Below are positions 18,470-26,929 of a stretch of 39,416 bases of DNA, in pieces; the stretch's first letter is position 1, and every line of letters starts with the position of its first letter. The translations under genes were made by a program, and so were the position numbers. Source of the stretch: Ferruginibacter sp. (GTDB taxonomy: Bacteria; Bacteroidota; Bacteroidia; Chitinophagales; Chitinophagaceae); contig JAURWD010000187.1 of the NCBI GenBank assembly GCA_030655145.1, positions 1 to 39,416 on the forward strand, in the 5' to 3' direction. The notes beneath the pieces were generated by a model. It was not told the DNA's origin. It ran no database searches and saw only the letters and a list, made by a program, of their open reading frames with translations.

Positions 18470-19639
18470 ATGAAGCTGATCCCGGTAAAAGATAAAAAAA
18501 CTGCCACTGACTTTCTCGATGTCGCCGTGCAGTTGTACAGGAAAGATCCCAAATGGATCCGCCCGCTTGATAAAGATATTAACGAGGTTTTTGACGCTAA
18601 AAAGAACAAGGCTTTCCGCTTTGGAGAAGTGGATCGCTGGATCTTAGCAAATGATCAAGGGCAATTTATCGGGCGCATAGCCGTATTCGTTAATAAAAAA
18701 TATAAGAACAAAGGTGATGACGTGCCTGTGGGTGGCGTCGGTTTTTTCGAATGCATCAATGACCAGGCAGCTGCGAACTTAATGTTTGATCATGCCCGGC
18801 AGTGGCTGGCACAACGGGGTATAGAAGCAATGGATGGACCCATCAATTTCGGCGAACGTGACCGGTGGTGGGGACTTGTGACAAAAGGTTTCGATGAACC
18901 GTTGTATTGTATGAATTACAATCCCCCCTACTACCAGGAACTCTTTGAAAATTACGGTTTCCAGCTATTTTTCAACCAGGTTTGTTTCGGGCTTCACCCG
19001 AAGGCGCCGCTTGAAAAAAAGATCATCGATCGCCATGCTGTTTTTGATAAAAACCCTGAGTTCAATTCTAAACACATCAAAAAAGACCAGTTGGAAAAAT
19101 TTGCCGTTGATTTTACCACGATCTACAACAAGGCCTGGGCAGGCCATGGCGGCATGAAGCAAATGTCGAAAGAGCAGGTACTCTTATTGTTCACGAAGAT
19201 GAAACCCGTAATGGATGAGATCCTTGTTTGGTTTGCCTACCACAAAGAAGAACCCATTGCGATGTTTGTAAACATGCCCGACCTGAACCAATGGTTTAAG
19301 CACCTCAACGGTAAGTTCGACCTGTTACATAAATTAAAATTTTTATGGGTCAAGAGGTTTACACCCAACACACACTTTAATGGGATCGTATTTGGAGTTG
19401 TACCGGAATGGCAGGGGAAAGGAATCGATGCCTATGTGATCGGTGAATCTGCGAAACTTATCCAGCAGCCAAATGTCCACTATACCAAGTATGAAATGCA
19501 ATGGATCGGGGATTTCAATCCGAAGATGATCAATATAGCCGAGAGCCTTGGTGAAACATTCCGTAGCCGTAACCTGGTTACATACCGGTTTCTGTTTGAC
19601 CGGAGCCGGGAATTTAAACGGCACCCGATGCTACTTTAA
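18470..19639 (+). CDS. GNAT-superfamily-like protein, YghO type
   Basis: 389 residues, predicted cytoplasmic. The fold appears to be a GNAT acyltransferase of the YghO kind: an N-terminal MKLIPVKDKKTATDFLDVAVQLY, a conserved block GIEAMDGPINFGERDRWWGLV, and a C-terminal acetyl-CoA-type loop FGVVPEWQGKGIDAYVI. The Q/R-x-x-G-x-G/A-like element (WQGKGID) is the main support for CoA binding. The substrate is unknown. I chose the ATG at 18470 over the TTG at 18455 because the TTG overlaps the promoter element TAATTTTG. It is a stand-alone gene with a short leader; no clear terminator was seen before dnaX, 120 bp downstream. Confidence 0.75.
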   Translation: MKLIPVKDKKTATDFLDVAVQLYRKDPKWIRPLDKDINEVFDAKKNKAFRFGEVDRWILANDQGQFIGRIAVFVNKKYKNKGDDVPVGGVGFFECINDQAAANLMFDHARQWLAQRGIEAMDGPINFGERDRWWGLVTKGFDEPLYCMNYNPPYYQELFENYGFQLFFNQVCFGLHPKAPLEKKIIDRHAVFDKNPEFNSKHIKKDQLEKFAVDFTTIYNKAWAGHGGMKQMSKEQVLLLFTKMKPVMDEILVWFAYHKEEPIAMFVNMPDLNQWFKHLNGKFDLLHKLKFLWVKRFTPNTHFNGIVFGVVPEWQGKGIDAYVIGESAKLIQQPNVHYTKYEMQWIGDFNPKMINIAESLGETFRSRNLVTYRFLFDRSREFKRHPMLL

Positions 19640-19759
19640 TCAATCTCGGATTGCTGGATAGTATCCACATTCGAGCCCGGCGCATACCGGAACCTAAAGT
19701 CTTTCATAACTTGCAGCAGGATCTTTTGACAAACGAATTCCAAATATCGAAGGAGGAAA

Positions 19760-21562
19760 ATGGATAATTTTATTGTTTCAGCACGTAAATACCGGCCGCA
19801 AAATTTCTCAACAGTTGTTGGTCAGGCACACATCACTACCACTTTAAAAAATGCGATCAAAAATAATCAGCTGGCGCACGCATTCTTGTTTTGTGGACCG
19901 CGGGGCGTTGGAAAAACAACCTGCGCCAGGATCCTGGCCAAGACCATAAATTGCGAAAACCAAACCAAGGAAGGCGAAGCATGTAACACGTGCAACAGTT
20001 GTGTTTCTTTTGATGCAGGAACTTCATTGAATATCCACGAATTGGATGCGGCAAGCAACAACTCTGTCGATGATATCCGGAGCCTGGTAGAACAAGTTCG
20101 CTTTGCACCGCAGGCGGGGAAATATAAGGTATACATAGTAGATGAGGTTCACATGTTAAGTTCGTCCGCCTTCAATGCCTTTCTTAAAACCCTGGAAGAG
20201 CCTCCTCCATATGCCATCTTTATCCTGGCAACCACCGAAAAACATAAGATACTCCCGACCATATTAAGCCGCTGCCAGATCTTCGATTTTAAGCGGATCA
20301 CCAATAATGACACGGTTGAACACCTGCAGGAGATCTGTGAAAAAGAGACGATCACCGCGGAAAAAACTGCCTTGCACGTCATTGCGCAAAAAAGTGAAGG
20401 CTGCATGCGGGATTCGCTCAGTATCCTGGACAAGATTGTCAGCTTCACCAACGGAGCTGTTACTTATAAGAACACGCTTGAACACCTCAATATCCTCGAT
20501 GAAGATTATTATTTCAAGCTGCTGGATTATGTTCAGCAACAGGATATGGGTGGCGCATTGTTGATGTTTGATGAAATTAATCGCAAAGGTTTTGAGGGAG
20601 ACCTGGTGTTGAATGGCTTCGCGGAATTTCTGCGGAACCTGCTGGTGAGTCGCGATGCCAAGGTTGCCCTACTTCTCGAAGTTGCCGAAGACTTCAAACA
20701 GAAATACCTTCAAACAGCTCAAAAAATTTCTCCCGCATATATCATCAGTGCCCTCAATGTGTTAAACGATGCGGAGATCAATTACAAACAAGCCCGCAAT
20801 AAACGATTGCACGTCGAACTTACCATCATTAAACTCAGTTACCTGCAACAGGCATTGGAATTGGTAAACAACGATGGCGTTGTAAGTAAAAAAAAACTAA
20901 TTGATGGTGTAAAAACCGTGGCGTTTAAAGCGTTGCAACCGATGCTGGCGAAAGCGTCACCTGCGTCAACACCAGCAGAGACCAGGCAACCGGTTGCCAA
21001 ATTGATCATCGAGCAGCCAGCCCAGCCTGTTTCCATCACGATCGTCGCGCCGGAGAAACCGGTTGTAAGATCAGCCCCGGCCGAATCACGGGTGGCATCT
21101 TCAGAAGTGCGAACCGGCCTCGGGTCACTCAACAATATTCGCCAGCAGATAGCGCAGAAAAATAAAATTGGCGGACCCGAAGTGAAGCCGATCACCGAGG
21201 AAGAATTGCATAGCGCCTGGGGACTGTTTATTGAAAAGCTGCGCAAAAAAAGTAATCATTCTGCTGTTACCAATTTCAAGCTTGCCACCCTCAACGTTAT
21301 CGATAACAATACCATTGAGATCATCACCCAGGGTGAAATACACAAGGCCTTCATCGAAGTAGAACGAGCAGACCTTGTCACTCACCTGCAGGATTATTTT
21401 AATAATCGCCTCCTGGTTTACCAGGTCATCGTAAAGGAACAAGCTGAAAAGGACGAACCAACCGAGGTTGTCTTGAACCGGAAACAACAATACCTCAAAA
21501 TCATTGAAGAATATCCCCTGGTCAAAGAACTTCGTGATCGCCTAAAACTTGAAATCGAGTAA
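19760..21562 (+). CDS. dnaX: DNA polymerase III subunit tau (and probably gamma)
   Basis: Clamp-loader ATPase that loads the sliding clamp and, in the long tau form, links polymerase cores at the fork. The protein has 600 residues. The AAA+ motor has Walker A GPRGVGKTT (46-54), four zinc cysteines C65, C75, C78 and C81, Walker B-type DEVH (128-131), and ILSRCQIF with the SRC motif. Domain III ends near residue 370. Beyond it are a low-complexity Ala/Pro linker (about 395-445) and a tau-specific C-terminal domain. A run of nine A residues at codons 377-379 could produce a shorter gamma protein by slippage (see its own entry). An unusually strong Shine-Dalgarno AAGGAGG sits 4 bp before the ATG, which is rare in Bacteroidota. 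No other gene shares its transcript for certain. Confidence 0.95.
   Translation: MDNFIVSARKYRPQNFSTVVGQAHITTTLKNAIKNNQLAHAFLFCGPRGVGKTTCARILAKTINCENQTKEGEACNTCNSCVSFDAGTSLNIHELDAASNNSVDDIRSLVEQVRFAPQAGKYKVYIVDEVHMLSSSAFNAFLKTLEEPPPYAIFILATTEKHKILPTILSRCQIFDFKRITNNDTVEHLQEICEKETITAEKTALHVIAQKSEGCMRDSLSILDKIVSFTNGAVTYKNTLEHLNILDEDYYFKLLDYVQQQDMGGALLMFDEINRKGFEGDLVLNGFAEFLRNLLVSRDAKVALLLEVAEDFKQKYLQTAQKISPAYIISALNVLNDAEINYKQARNKRLHVELTIIKLSYLQQALELVNNDGVVSKKKLIDGVKTVAFKALQPMLAKASPASTPAETRQPVAKLIIEQPAQPVSITIVAPEKPVVRSAPAESRVASSEVRTGLGSLNNIRQQIAQKNKIGGPEVKPITEEELHSAWGLFIEKLRKKSNHSAVTNFKLATLNVIDNNTIEIITQGEIHKAFIEVERADLVTHLQDYFNNRLLVYQVIVKEQAEKDEPTEVVLNRKQQYLKIIEEYPLVKELRDRLKLEIE
20888..20904 (+). 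promoter_or_regulatory. A9 slippage site in dnaX with stops in both alternative frames
   Basis: Nine consecutive A (20888-20896), encoding three Lys codons, are followed by CTAATTGATGG. In the +1 frame TAA occurs at 20898. In the -1 frame TGA occurs at 20902. Slippage in either direction ends the protein after about 380 residues, just past domain III, which is where a gamma subunit ends. A nine-A run is used for transcriptional slippage in Thermus thermophilus dnaX; the use here is inferred. Confidence 0.6.
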
Positions 21563-21738
21563 AGCATCCAGGCAGTTTTTTCGTTCGTGAAACACATATC
21601 CGGATCGGGGCAGATCTATGCCTGGCCAGCCAGGAATGTAATCGAATTTGATATCCAATTGAAGGCAACAATAGGAAGTATATTGCCTTTTTTACATTAA
21701 TTTCGACTTCCATTTTAAAACAATAGAAATTATCAATT

Positions 21739-23406
21739 ATGGCAGAAGTGATTCGCATGCCCCGTATGAGTGATACCATGACAGAGGGTATAATTGTAGA
21801 GTGGCACAAAAAAGTGGGTGATAAGGTAAAATCCGGCGATTTACTGGCGGAAGTAGAAACAGATAAAGCAACAATGGAGCTTGAAAGTTATAATGATGGC
21901 ACCTTATTATATATCGGGGTAGAAAAAGGAAAACCTGCCCAGGTTGATGGAATCCTGGCTGTAGTTGGTAAAGAAGGTGAAGATTTTAAACCAGCCCTGG
22001 AAGCTGCCGGTGGAAATGAATCACCTGCTGCTGCTCCTGCTCCTGCTGCCGAGAGCGCAGCACCTGCAAAAACTGAAGCTGCGCCTGCTCCTGCTGCAAA
22101 AGCTCCTGCTGCGGGAAAAGTTGAACTCCCTGCCGGCGCTAAAGAAATCCGCATGCCGTTGTTGAGCGATACCATGACAGAAGGAAAGATCGTAGCCTGG
22201 AATAAAAAAGTGGGCGACCAGGTTAAAAGTGATGATGTATTAGCCGATGTAGAAACCGATAAAGCAACCATGGAAGTGGTTGGATATGAAGAAGGCACCT
22301 TACTATATATAGGAGTTGAAGCTGGCAGCGCTGCCAAGATCAACGAGATCATTGCCATTGTTGGGAAAGCAGGTACAGATGTAAGTGCCTATGTTGCCGC
22401 TGAGAAATCAGGTGCAAACACAGGTACTGCCGCCCCTGCTGCCGAAAAAACTGAAGCGGCTGATGCTGCGCCGGCCCAGGCCGATTCAGCTCCGGCTCCA
22501 GAAGCTGCTGCTTCCAATGGAAGAGTTAAAGCTTCGCCACTTGCAAAGAAACTTGCCTCGGATAAAGGCATCGATCTTTCAAAAGTGAGTGGAACCGGTG
22601 ACAATGGAAGAATTACCAAAAAAGATATTGATAGCTATGTTCCCGCAGCAGCACCGGCAGCTCAGCCGGCAAAAGCCGCAGCAGCACCGGCAGCCAAGGC
22701 CGCAGCGTTTACTGCAATCGGCCAGGAAAGCTTTACCGACACTCCGCTAACGCAAATGCGAAAAGTTATTGCCCGTCGCCTGGGCGAAAGCAAATTCAGC
22801 GCGCCGCATTTCTACCTCACCATGGAGATCAACATGGACCAGGCCATGAGCTCACGGGCAGCCATGAACGAAGTAAGCCCGGTTAAGATCTCCTTTAATG
22901 ATATGATCATCAAAGCCGCCGCCATGGCGCTTCGTCAGCACCCGGATGTTAACAGTAGCTGGATGGGAGATTTCATTCGTCACAACCAGCACATTCACAT
23001 CGGTTCTGCGCTTGCCCTTCCTGAAGGCTTGATCGTTCCGGTGATCCGTTTTGCAGACCAAAAATCTTTATCGCAGATTGCAGCGGATGCAAAAGAGTTG
23101 TACGGTAAAGCAAAAGATAAAAAGTTGCAACCCGCCGAATTCAGTGGTAACACCTTTACCATTTCCAACCTCGGCATGATGGATATCGAAGAATTCACCG
23201 CTATCATTAACCCGCCTGACAGTGCGATCCTTGCAGTTGGAGCCATCAAAGAAAAAGTTGTTAAAAAAGGTGATGGTTTTGGCGTCGTTAACATTATGAA
23301 ACTTACGCTCAGCTGCGATCACCGCAGTGTGGATGGCGCGGTAGGTGCCGCATTCCTGCAAACCTTGAAAAAATTCCTGGAAAACCCTGTCACCATGTTG
23401 GTGTAA
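21739..23406 (+). CDS. pdhC: Pyruvate dehydrogenase E2 (dihydrolipoyllysine acetyltransferase)
   Basis: Core acetyltransferase of the pyruvate dehydrogenase complex; passes acetyl groups from lipoyl-lysine to CoA. The protein has 555 residues. Two lipoyl domains are seen, with the lipoylated Lys expected at 43 and 175 (both in ETDKATME), separated by Ala/Pro-rich linkers. Next is a peripheral-subunit-binding domain (about 263-300, SPLAKKLASDKGIDLSKVSG). The catalytic domain follows, with FTISNLGM and the active-site CDHRSVDGAVGA (His and Asp of the HxxxDG motif). The ATG at 21739 fits MAEVIRMPRMSDTMTEG. No E1 or E3 gene lies beside it in the window. A terminator follows at 23429. A branched-chain E2 is possible, but the double lipoyl layout favours PDH. 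Confidence 0.92.
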   Translation: MAEVIRMPRMSDTMTEGIIVEWHKKVGDKVKSGDLLAEVETDKATMELESYNDGTLLYIGVEKGKPAQVDGILAVVGKEGEDFKPALEAAGGNESPAAAPAPAAESAAPAKTEAAPAPAAKAPAAGKVELPAGAKEIRMPLLSDTMTEGKIVAWNKKVGDQVKSDDVLADVETDKATMEVVGYEEGTLLYIGVEAGSAAKINEIIAIVGKAGTDVSAYVAAEKSGANTGTAAPAAEKTEAADAAPAQADSAPAPEAAASNGRVKASPLAKKLASDKGIDLSKVSGTGDNGRITKKDIDSYVPAAAPAAQPAKAAAAPAAKAAAFTAIGQESFTDTPLTQMRKVIARRLGESKFSAPHFYLTMEINMDQAMSSRAAMNEVSPVKISFNDMIIKAAAMALRQHPDVNSSWMGDFIRHNQHIHIGSALALPEGLIVPVIRFADQKSLSQIAADAKELYGKAKDKKLQPAEFSGNTFTISNLGMMDIEEFTAIINPPDSAILAVGAIKEKVVKKGDGFGVVNIMKLTLSCDHRSVDGAVGAAFLQTLKKFLENPVTMLV

Positions 23407-23428
23407 CGGATACCAGATTCAATAGATT

Positions 23429-23458
23429 GCACCGGCTAATAACCGGTGCTTTTTTTTG
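23429..23458 (+). terminator. Terminator after the PDH E2 gene
   Basis: A 7-bp perfect GC-rich stem (GCACCGG 23429-23435 with CCGGTGC 23443-23449) is followed by a nine-T run. Confidence 0.88.
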
Positions 23459-23624
23459 GCTATAACACCAGCGGGTACGCGCCGGCGACCGTATACCTTC
23501 CGTTGAGTTCAGTCCCGGCTATCCGCTGCAAGTCCTCACTACGTTCCGGGCTTTCCGCTGCTATCCGGCGGCTCGTCAACTTCAAATGTTATTCAACAAT
23601 TCTCTTCCGCATCATTCAAAATAA

Positions 23625-23646
23625 ACTTTCAATATTTTTTGAAAGT
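23625..23646 (+). promoter_or_regulatory. Operator-like inverted repeat upstream of the GbsR gene
   Basis: ACTTTCAA (23625-23632), N6, TTGAAAGT (23639-23646): a perfect 8-bp inverted repeat. Its core is TTTCA-N8-TGAAA. It overlaps the -33 element of the promoter at 23638-23667, where a repressor could block polymerase. The same core recurs at 24244-24261. Confidence 0.65.
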
Positions 23647-23667
23647 TCAGAAATATGGTTATCTTTG
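23638..23667 (+). promoter_or_regulatory. Promoter of the GbsR/MarR gene
   Basis: TTTG (23638-23641), an 18-bp spacer and TATCTTTG (23660-23667) make a near-consensus Bacteroidota promoter. The predicted transcript starts about 15 bp before the ATG at 23686. Confidence 0.65.
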
Positions 23668-23685
23668 ACATTCAAAATCACCATC

Positions 23686-24192
23686 ATGAAACTTACCGAA
23701 GCAAAGCAACAATTTATCAGCAGCTGGGGCGCCTTTGGAACCCATTGGGGTATCAACCGGACGATGGCCCAGGTGCATGCATTGCTCATGACAAGTTCGC
23801 AACCCTTAAGCCAGGACGATATTATGGAGCAGTTAGAGGTGAGCCGTGGAAACGTAAATATGAACATTCGCGACCTTATCAGTTGGGGCTTAGTTGACCG
23901 GGTGCTTATCCCCGGGGAGCGCAAAGAATTTTTCACTGCTGAAAAAGACATCTGGAAAGTAGCCACTCAAATTATCAAGGAGAGAAAGAAACGGGAGCTG
24001 GATCCCATGCTAAAATTACTCGCCCAATTGGAACACATTGACGGAGATAAAAAGGATCCGGAGGTAAAACAATTCGTGGAGACTGTTTCCGGCATTAGGA
24101 AATTTGGTAAACAGGCTGACCAAATGTTAGACATGATGGTAAAGGCAGATGAGAGCTGGTTTCTCGGCGGGTTGTTGAAAATCTTTAAATAA
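23686..24192 (+). CDS. GbsR/MarR-family transcriptional regulator
   Basis: 168-residue winged-helix DNA-binding protein. The start is the ATG at 23686, because the longer frame would read through the terminator and the promoter. HTH core: LSQDDIMEQLEVSRGNVNMNIRDLISWGLVDRV, followed by a wing, GERKEFFTAEKDIW. The C-terminal ~70 residues are helical, with a likely dimerisation segment. It resembles GbsR-type repressors, which often respond to small molecules, but the ligand cannot be told here. Two copies of TTTCA-N8-TGAAA, one over its own promoter and one before the next gene, suggest that it represses itself and the five-gene cluster downstream. Confidence 0.88.
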   Translation: MKLTEAKQQFISSWGAFGTHWGINRTMAQVHALLMTSSQPLSQDDIMEQLEVSRGNVNMNIRDLISWGLVDRVLIPGERKEFFTAEKDIWKVATQIIKERKKRELDPMLKLLAQLEHIDGDKKDPEVKQFVETVSGIRKFGKQADQMLDMMVKADESWFLGGLLKIFK

Positions 24193-24211
24193 ACTAACCA
24201 CTTAAACTGGT

Positions 24212-24233
24212 AGCCGCTTTGCGGCTTTTATTT
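24212..24233 (+). terminator. Weak terminator after the GbsR gene
   Basis: AGCCGC (24212-24217), loop TTT and GCGGCT (24221-24226), followed by TTTATTT. The stem is only 6 bp, so read-through into the next genes is possible. Confidence 0.55.
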
Positions 24234-24243
24234 CCACCATAAT

Positions 24244-24261
24244 TTTCAAAGTTTTCTGAAA
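24244..24261 (+). promoter_or_regulatory. Second TTTCA-N8-TGAAA operator-like site
   Basis: TTTCA (24244-24248), N8, TGAAA (24257-24261), with the same spacing as the site before the GbsR gene, 18 bp before the ATG of the membrane-protein gene. Confidence 0.6.
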
Positions 24262-24278
24262 GTTTAAAATATACGTTT

Positions 24279-24626
24279 ATGAAACGGTTCAAAATTTTCG
24301 ATCTTATACTTAATATTCTCCTCATCATTTCTTCCTGCGTGTATGCGCTTTTTGAGCAGGAAAAAGGTTTCATTCTTGCTTATTTTATTGTAGGCGGCTG
24401 GCAGGTGATCAGCATGATCATACATGCCTGGAACAGTTGCCTGACTTATAAATATGGCAGCCGTTATATCTACCATTGGATCACCCTGGTTAGCTTGATC
24501 ACCCTGCCAATCGGATCATTCTGGATCCTCATCTTCACCGCTCCGTTCATGGCCATTTATTATACCTGGCTTTGTTACTACGAGGTATCCGTCAAAATGC
24601 AACGCCCTATTTCAGTCCTCAAATAA
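24279..24626 (+). CDS. Small membrane protein, unrecognised
   Basis: 115 residues. It begins with a basic N-terminus (MKRFKIFD) followed by hydrophobic segments at about 8-27, 31-52 and 66-105, the last long enough for two helices, so three to four membrane spans in the inner membrane are likely. It contains aromatic-rich motifs such as GGWQVIS and YTWLCYYE but no catalytic signature I recognise. It starts 18 bp after an operator-like site and ends 11 bp before the DCC/membrane gene, so it is the first gene of the regulated cluster. A transport or membrane-stress role is possible but not supported by any motif. Confidence 0.7.
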   Translation: MKRFKIFDLILNILLIISSCVYALFEQEKGFILAYFIVGGWQVISMIIHAWNSCLTYKYGSRYIYHWITLVSLITLPIGSFWILIFTAPFMAIYYTWLCYYEVSVKMQRPISVLK

Positions 24627-24637
24627 TACTTACAGTC

Positions 24638-25474
24638 ATGTCCCATTCAACCAAAACCCTGATTTACGATGATGCCTGCCCGTTGTGCCGGGGTTATTCT
24701 AAGGTTTTCGTAAATGCCGGGCTCATCGAAACAGAAGGAAGAAAAAGTTTTGATAGTGCTCAACCCGCATTCCTGGAGATTGTCGACCTGGAGAGAAGCG
24801 TGGACGAAATACCGTTCGTCGATCTTTCTACAAAAAAAGTGTGGTATGGCGTTGATGCCTTGCTTGAAATTGTTGGAAGCAGGTTTTCACTTGTTAAAAA
24901 ATGTGGGCACCTCCGTCCTGTCAAATGGTTGCTCTGGAAGGCCTATCGCCTCATTTCCTACAACCGGAGATTGATCCTGGCTGTAAACAGTAACCCTACC
25001 GGCTATGATTGTGCGCCAACATTTAATTTACGCTACCGTGTGGCTTTCTTAGCCATATTCCTGGTGATCAATACGATACTCCTAATTCCTTTGCACCGGT
25101 TTGTTTTACAGGCTGGTTTCTTTAGTCATACTTCTCTACCAGGAGTAGTCGGTGTACACTCGGCGGTCGTCCTGGTTAATTGCATGGTGGCTATCTTGTT
25201 GGGGGAACGCCATGGAACAATTTACCTGGGACAAATAAATATGTTGGCGGTTAGTTGCCTGCTGCTCTTTATGCCACTCGTATTGTTCAACATGCTTACC
25301 GGCTACTGCAATGCTGATATTAATGATGGTGTAGCCCTTGCAATATTTTTCCTCATGCTTCGCGAATACAGGCGCCGCATGAAATATGCGGAAATACTGA
25401 CGGCTTACCCCTTGGTAGCGATCGTCAACGCGATTTCAATCCTTGCGATGCTTCAATTTCTCCTTTCAAATTAA
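24638..25474 (+). CDS. DCC-family thiol-oxidoreductase-like protein with membrane C-terminus
   Basis: 278 residues. The N-terminus has the DCC signature YDDACPLCRGY (Cys14, Cys17), typical of the DUF393 thioredoxin-like family. The remaining ~180 residues carry several hydrophobic spans (RVAFLAIFLVINTILLI, VVLVNCMVAILLG, MLAVSCLLLFMPLVL, VAIVNAISILAMLQF), so the protein is probably anchored in the inner membrane. The family is predicted to do thiol-disulfide chemistry, but no substrate is known. The ATG at 24638 fits; a longer frame starting at 24572 overlaps the preceding gene and lacks support. It lies 11 bp after the small membrane gene and 8 bp before the epimerase gene, in the same cluster. 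Confidence 0.8.
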   Translation: MSHSTKTLIYDDACPLCRGYSKVFVNAGLIETEGRKSFDSAQPAFLEIVDLERSVDEIPFVDLSTKKVWYGVDALLEIVGSRFSLVKKCGHLRPVKWLLWKAYRLISYNRRLILAVNSNPTGYDCAPTFNLRYRVAFLAIFLVINTILLIPLHRFVLQAGFFSHTSLPGVVGVHSAVVLVNCMVAILLGERHGTIYLGQINMLAVSCLLLFMPLVLFNMLTGYCNADINDGVALAIFFLMLREYRRRMKYAEILTAYPLVAIVNAISILAMLQFLLSN

Positions 25475-25482
25475 CCTTCACC

Positions 25483-26466
25483 ATGAGAAATAAAAAGATC
25501 ATTATAGCCGGCGGATCCGGATTTATAGGCCAGGAACTTTGTAACTACTTTGGCCGTGGGAATGAAATTATAATTCTCGGCAGGCAACTGCCAGGCCAGG
25601 AAGCAAATAATCATGGTCAAAATTCTGTGGAGCAGGAAGTGCGGTCAAACCTTCGCTTTGTAAAATGGGATGCGCTTCATCTGGGGGATTGGACATCGGA
25701 ATTAGAGGGCGCCGAATTGCTTATCAACCTAACCGGGAAATCCGTGAACTGTCGGTACACTGAAAAAAATAAAACAGAAATTTTTAGCAGCAGAACAGAA
25801 CCCACCAAACTGCTTGGCGAGGCTATCAGGAAGGCGGTGCACCCACCGAAACTCTGGATCAACGCTGCTTCCGCTACCATCTATCCACACGCAACGAGTA
25901 CGCCACGAGATGAAAGTTTTACAGATTTCGCGGATGACTTCTCCGTACAGGTTTGTCAATTATGGGAACATACTTTTATGGAACAACGTACGCCTTTTAC
26001 CCGCAAGGCCGCCCTGCGTATGGCTATTACGCTTGGTGCCGGTGGTGTGATGGTTCCTTATTTCAACCTCTTAAAATTTGGACTCGGCGGCAGGCAGGGA
26101 GACGGTGAACAAATGTATAGTTGGATCCACATTCACGACACCTGCAGGATGATCGACTGGATCGCCGAGCATACGGAGTTGGAAGGGATCTACAATTGCA
26201 GCAGCCCCGGTGCTATCACCAACGCTGTTTTTATGAAAACATTACGGGAGGCAACAGGCACCCGGTTTGGGCTTCCGGCGTTTAGCTGGATGTTAAAAAT
26301 GGGTGGCAGGATCATCGGGACAGAAGCTGAATTGGTCTTGAAGAGCAGGTGGGTCTTGCCTTCGCGTATCCAGGCTACCGGGTTTCGCTTTCGCTATGAA
26401 ACACTTGCGCCGGCGCTTGAAGAAATTATTAGCAAGACCCCGCAGCGCCTATCATTTGTTTGGTAA
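25483..26466 (+). CDS. TIGR01777-family NAD(P)-dependent epimerase/oxidoreductase
   Basis: 327-residue extended SDR-type Rossmann enzyme. The nucleotide-binding loop is GGSGFIGQELC (residues 10-20). The middle part has VINLTGKSVNCRYTEKNK-like sequence (residues LLINLTGKSVNC), NAASATIYPHATSTPRDE, and SWIHIHDTCRMIDWI, matching the YfcH/SulA-like TIGR01777 family. The C-terminus is DUF1731-like (LKSRWVLPSRIQATGFRFRY). The substrate is unknown. The gene starts 8 bp after the upstream DCC gene, and a second DCC gene follows 46 bp downstream. From memory, epimerase plus DUF393 pairs recur in light- or oxidative-stress clusters; that role is only an inference here. Confidence 0.88.
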   Translation: MRNKKIIIAGGSGFIGQELCNYFGRGNEIIILGRQLPGQEANNHGQNSVEQEVRSNLRFVKWDALHLGDWTSELEGAELLINLTGKSVNCRYTEKNKTEIFSSRTEPTKLLGEAIRKAVHPPKLWINAASATIYPHATSTPRDESFTDFADDFSVQVCQLWEHTFMEQRTPFTRKAALRMAITLGAGGVMVPYFNLLKFGLGGRQGDGEQMYSWIHIHDTCRMIDWIAEHTELEGIYNCSSPGAITNAVFMKTLREATGTRFGLPAFSWMLKMGGRIIGTEAELVLKSRWVLPSRIQATGFRFRYETLAPALEEIISKTPQRLSFVW

Positions 26467-26512
26467 TTAACAGCCAGGAAAAAGACGACAATTCACTACA
26501 AATTTTAAAACG

Positions 26513-26911
26513 ATGACAGAAGCTCCAATTATACTTTTCGATGGTGTTTGTAATTTTTGCGACAGCACGGTCAACTTTGTGATCAGGAAAAATAAAGCTG
26601 CACAAATTCGCTTTGCAACATTGCAATCCGAAACTGGTCAGCGGCTGCTTGCACAATACAAACTTTCAACAATAAGTTTAGACAGTTTCATTTTCATTGA
26701 GGATGGCAAAGCGTTTAGTCGTTCCACTGGGGCCCTTCGCGTTTGCCGGTATTTTCCAGGCGCCTGGCCTGTATTTTATGGCTTTATTATTGTACCCTTA
26801 CCTATCAGGAATTACATTTATAATGTGATTGCACGTAACCGGTATAAATGGTTTGGCCAAAAAGAAACCTGCATGGTGCCTGGCCCATCAATCCGGCAAC
26901 GATTTTTGTGA
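26513..26911 (+). CDS. DCC-family (DUF393) thiol-oxidoreductase-like protein
   Basis: 132 residues. It starts FDGVCNFCDSTVNFVIRK with the DxxCxxC motif of the DCC family and contains the conserved LQSETGQRLL and RSTGALRVCRYFPG segments. It lacks the long membrane extension of the other DCC gene in this cluster; its C-terminal half has short hydrophobic stretches (WPVFYGFIIVPLPI). A soluble or peripheral thioredoxin-like enzyme is likely. It follows the epimerase gene by 46 bp and precedes the CoA-binding gene by 18 bp. Confidence 0.85.
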   Translation: MTEAPIILFDGVCNFCDSTVNFVIRKNKAAQIRFATLQSETGQRLLAQYKLSTISLDSFIFIEDGKAFSRSTGALRVCRYFPGAWPVFYGFIIVPLPIRNYIYNVIARNRYKWFGQKETCMVPGPSIRQRFL

Positions 26912-26929
26912 TCATCATAAACATTCGAA

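Noticed and set aside
23446..23685. Longer start for the GbsR-type gene
   Set aside because: It begins inside the T run of the PDH E2 terminator and would place the operator and promoter within coding sequence.
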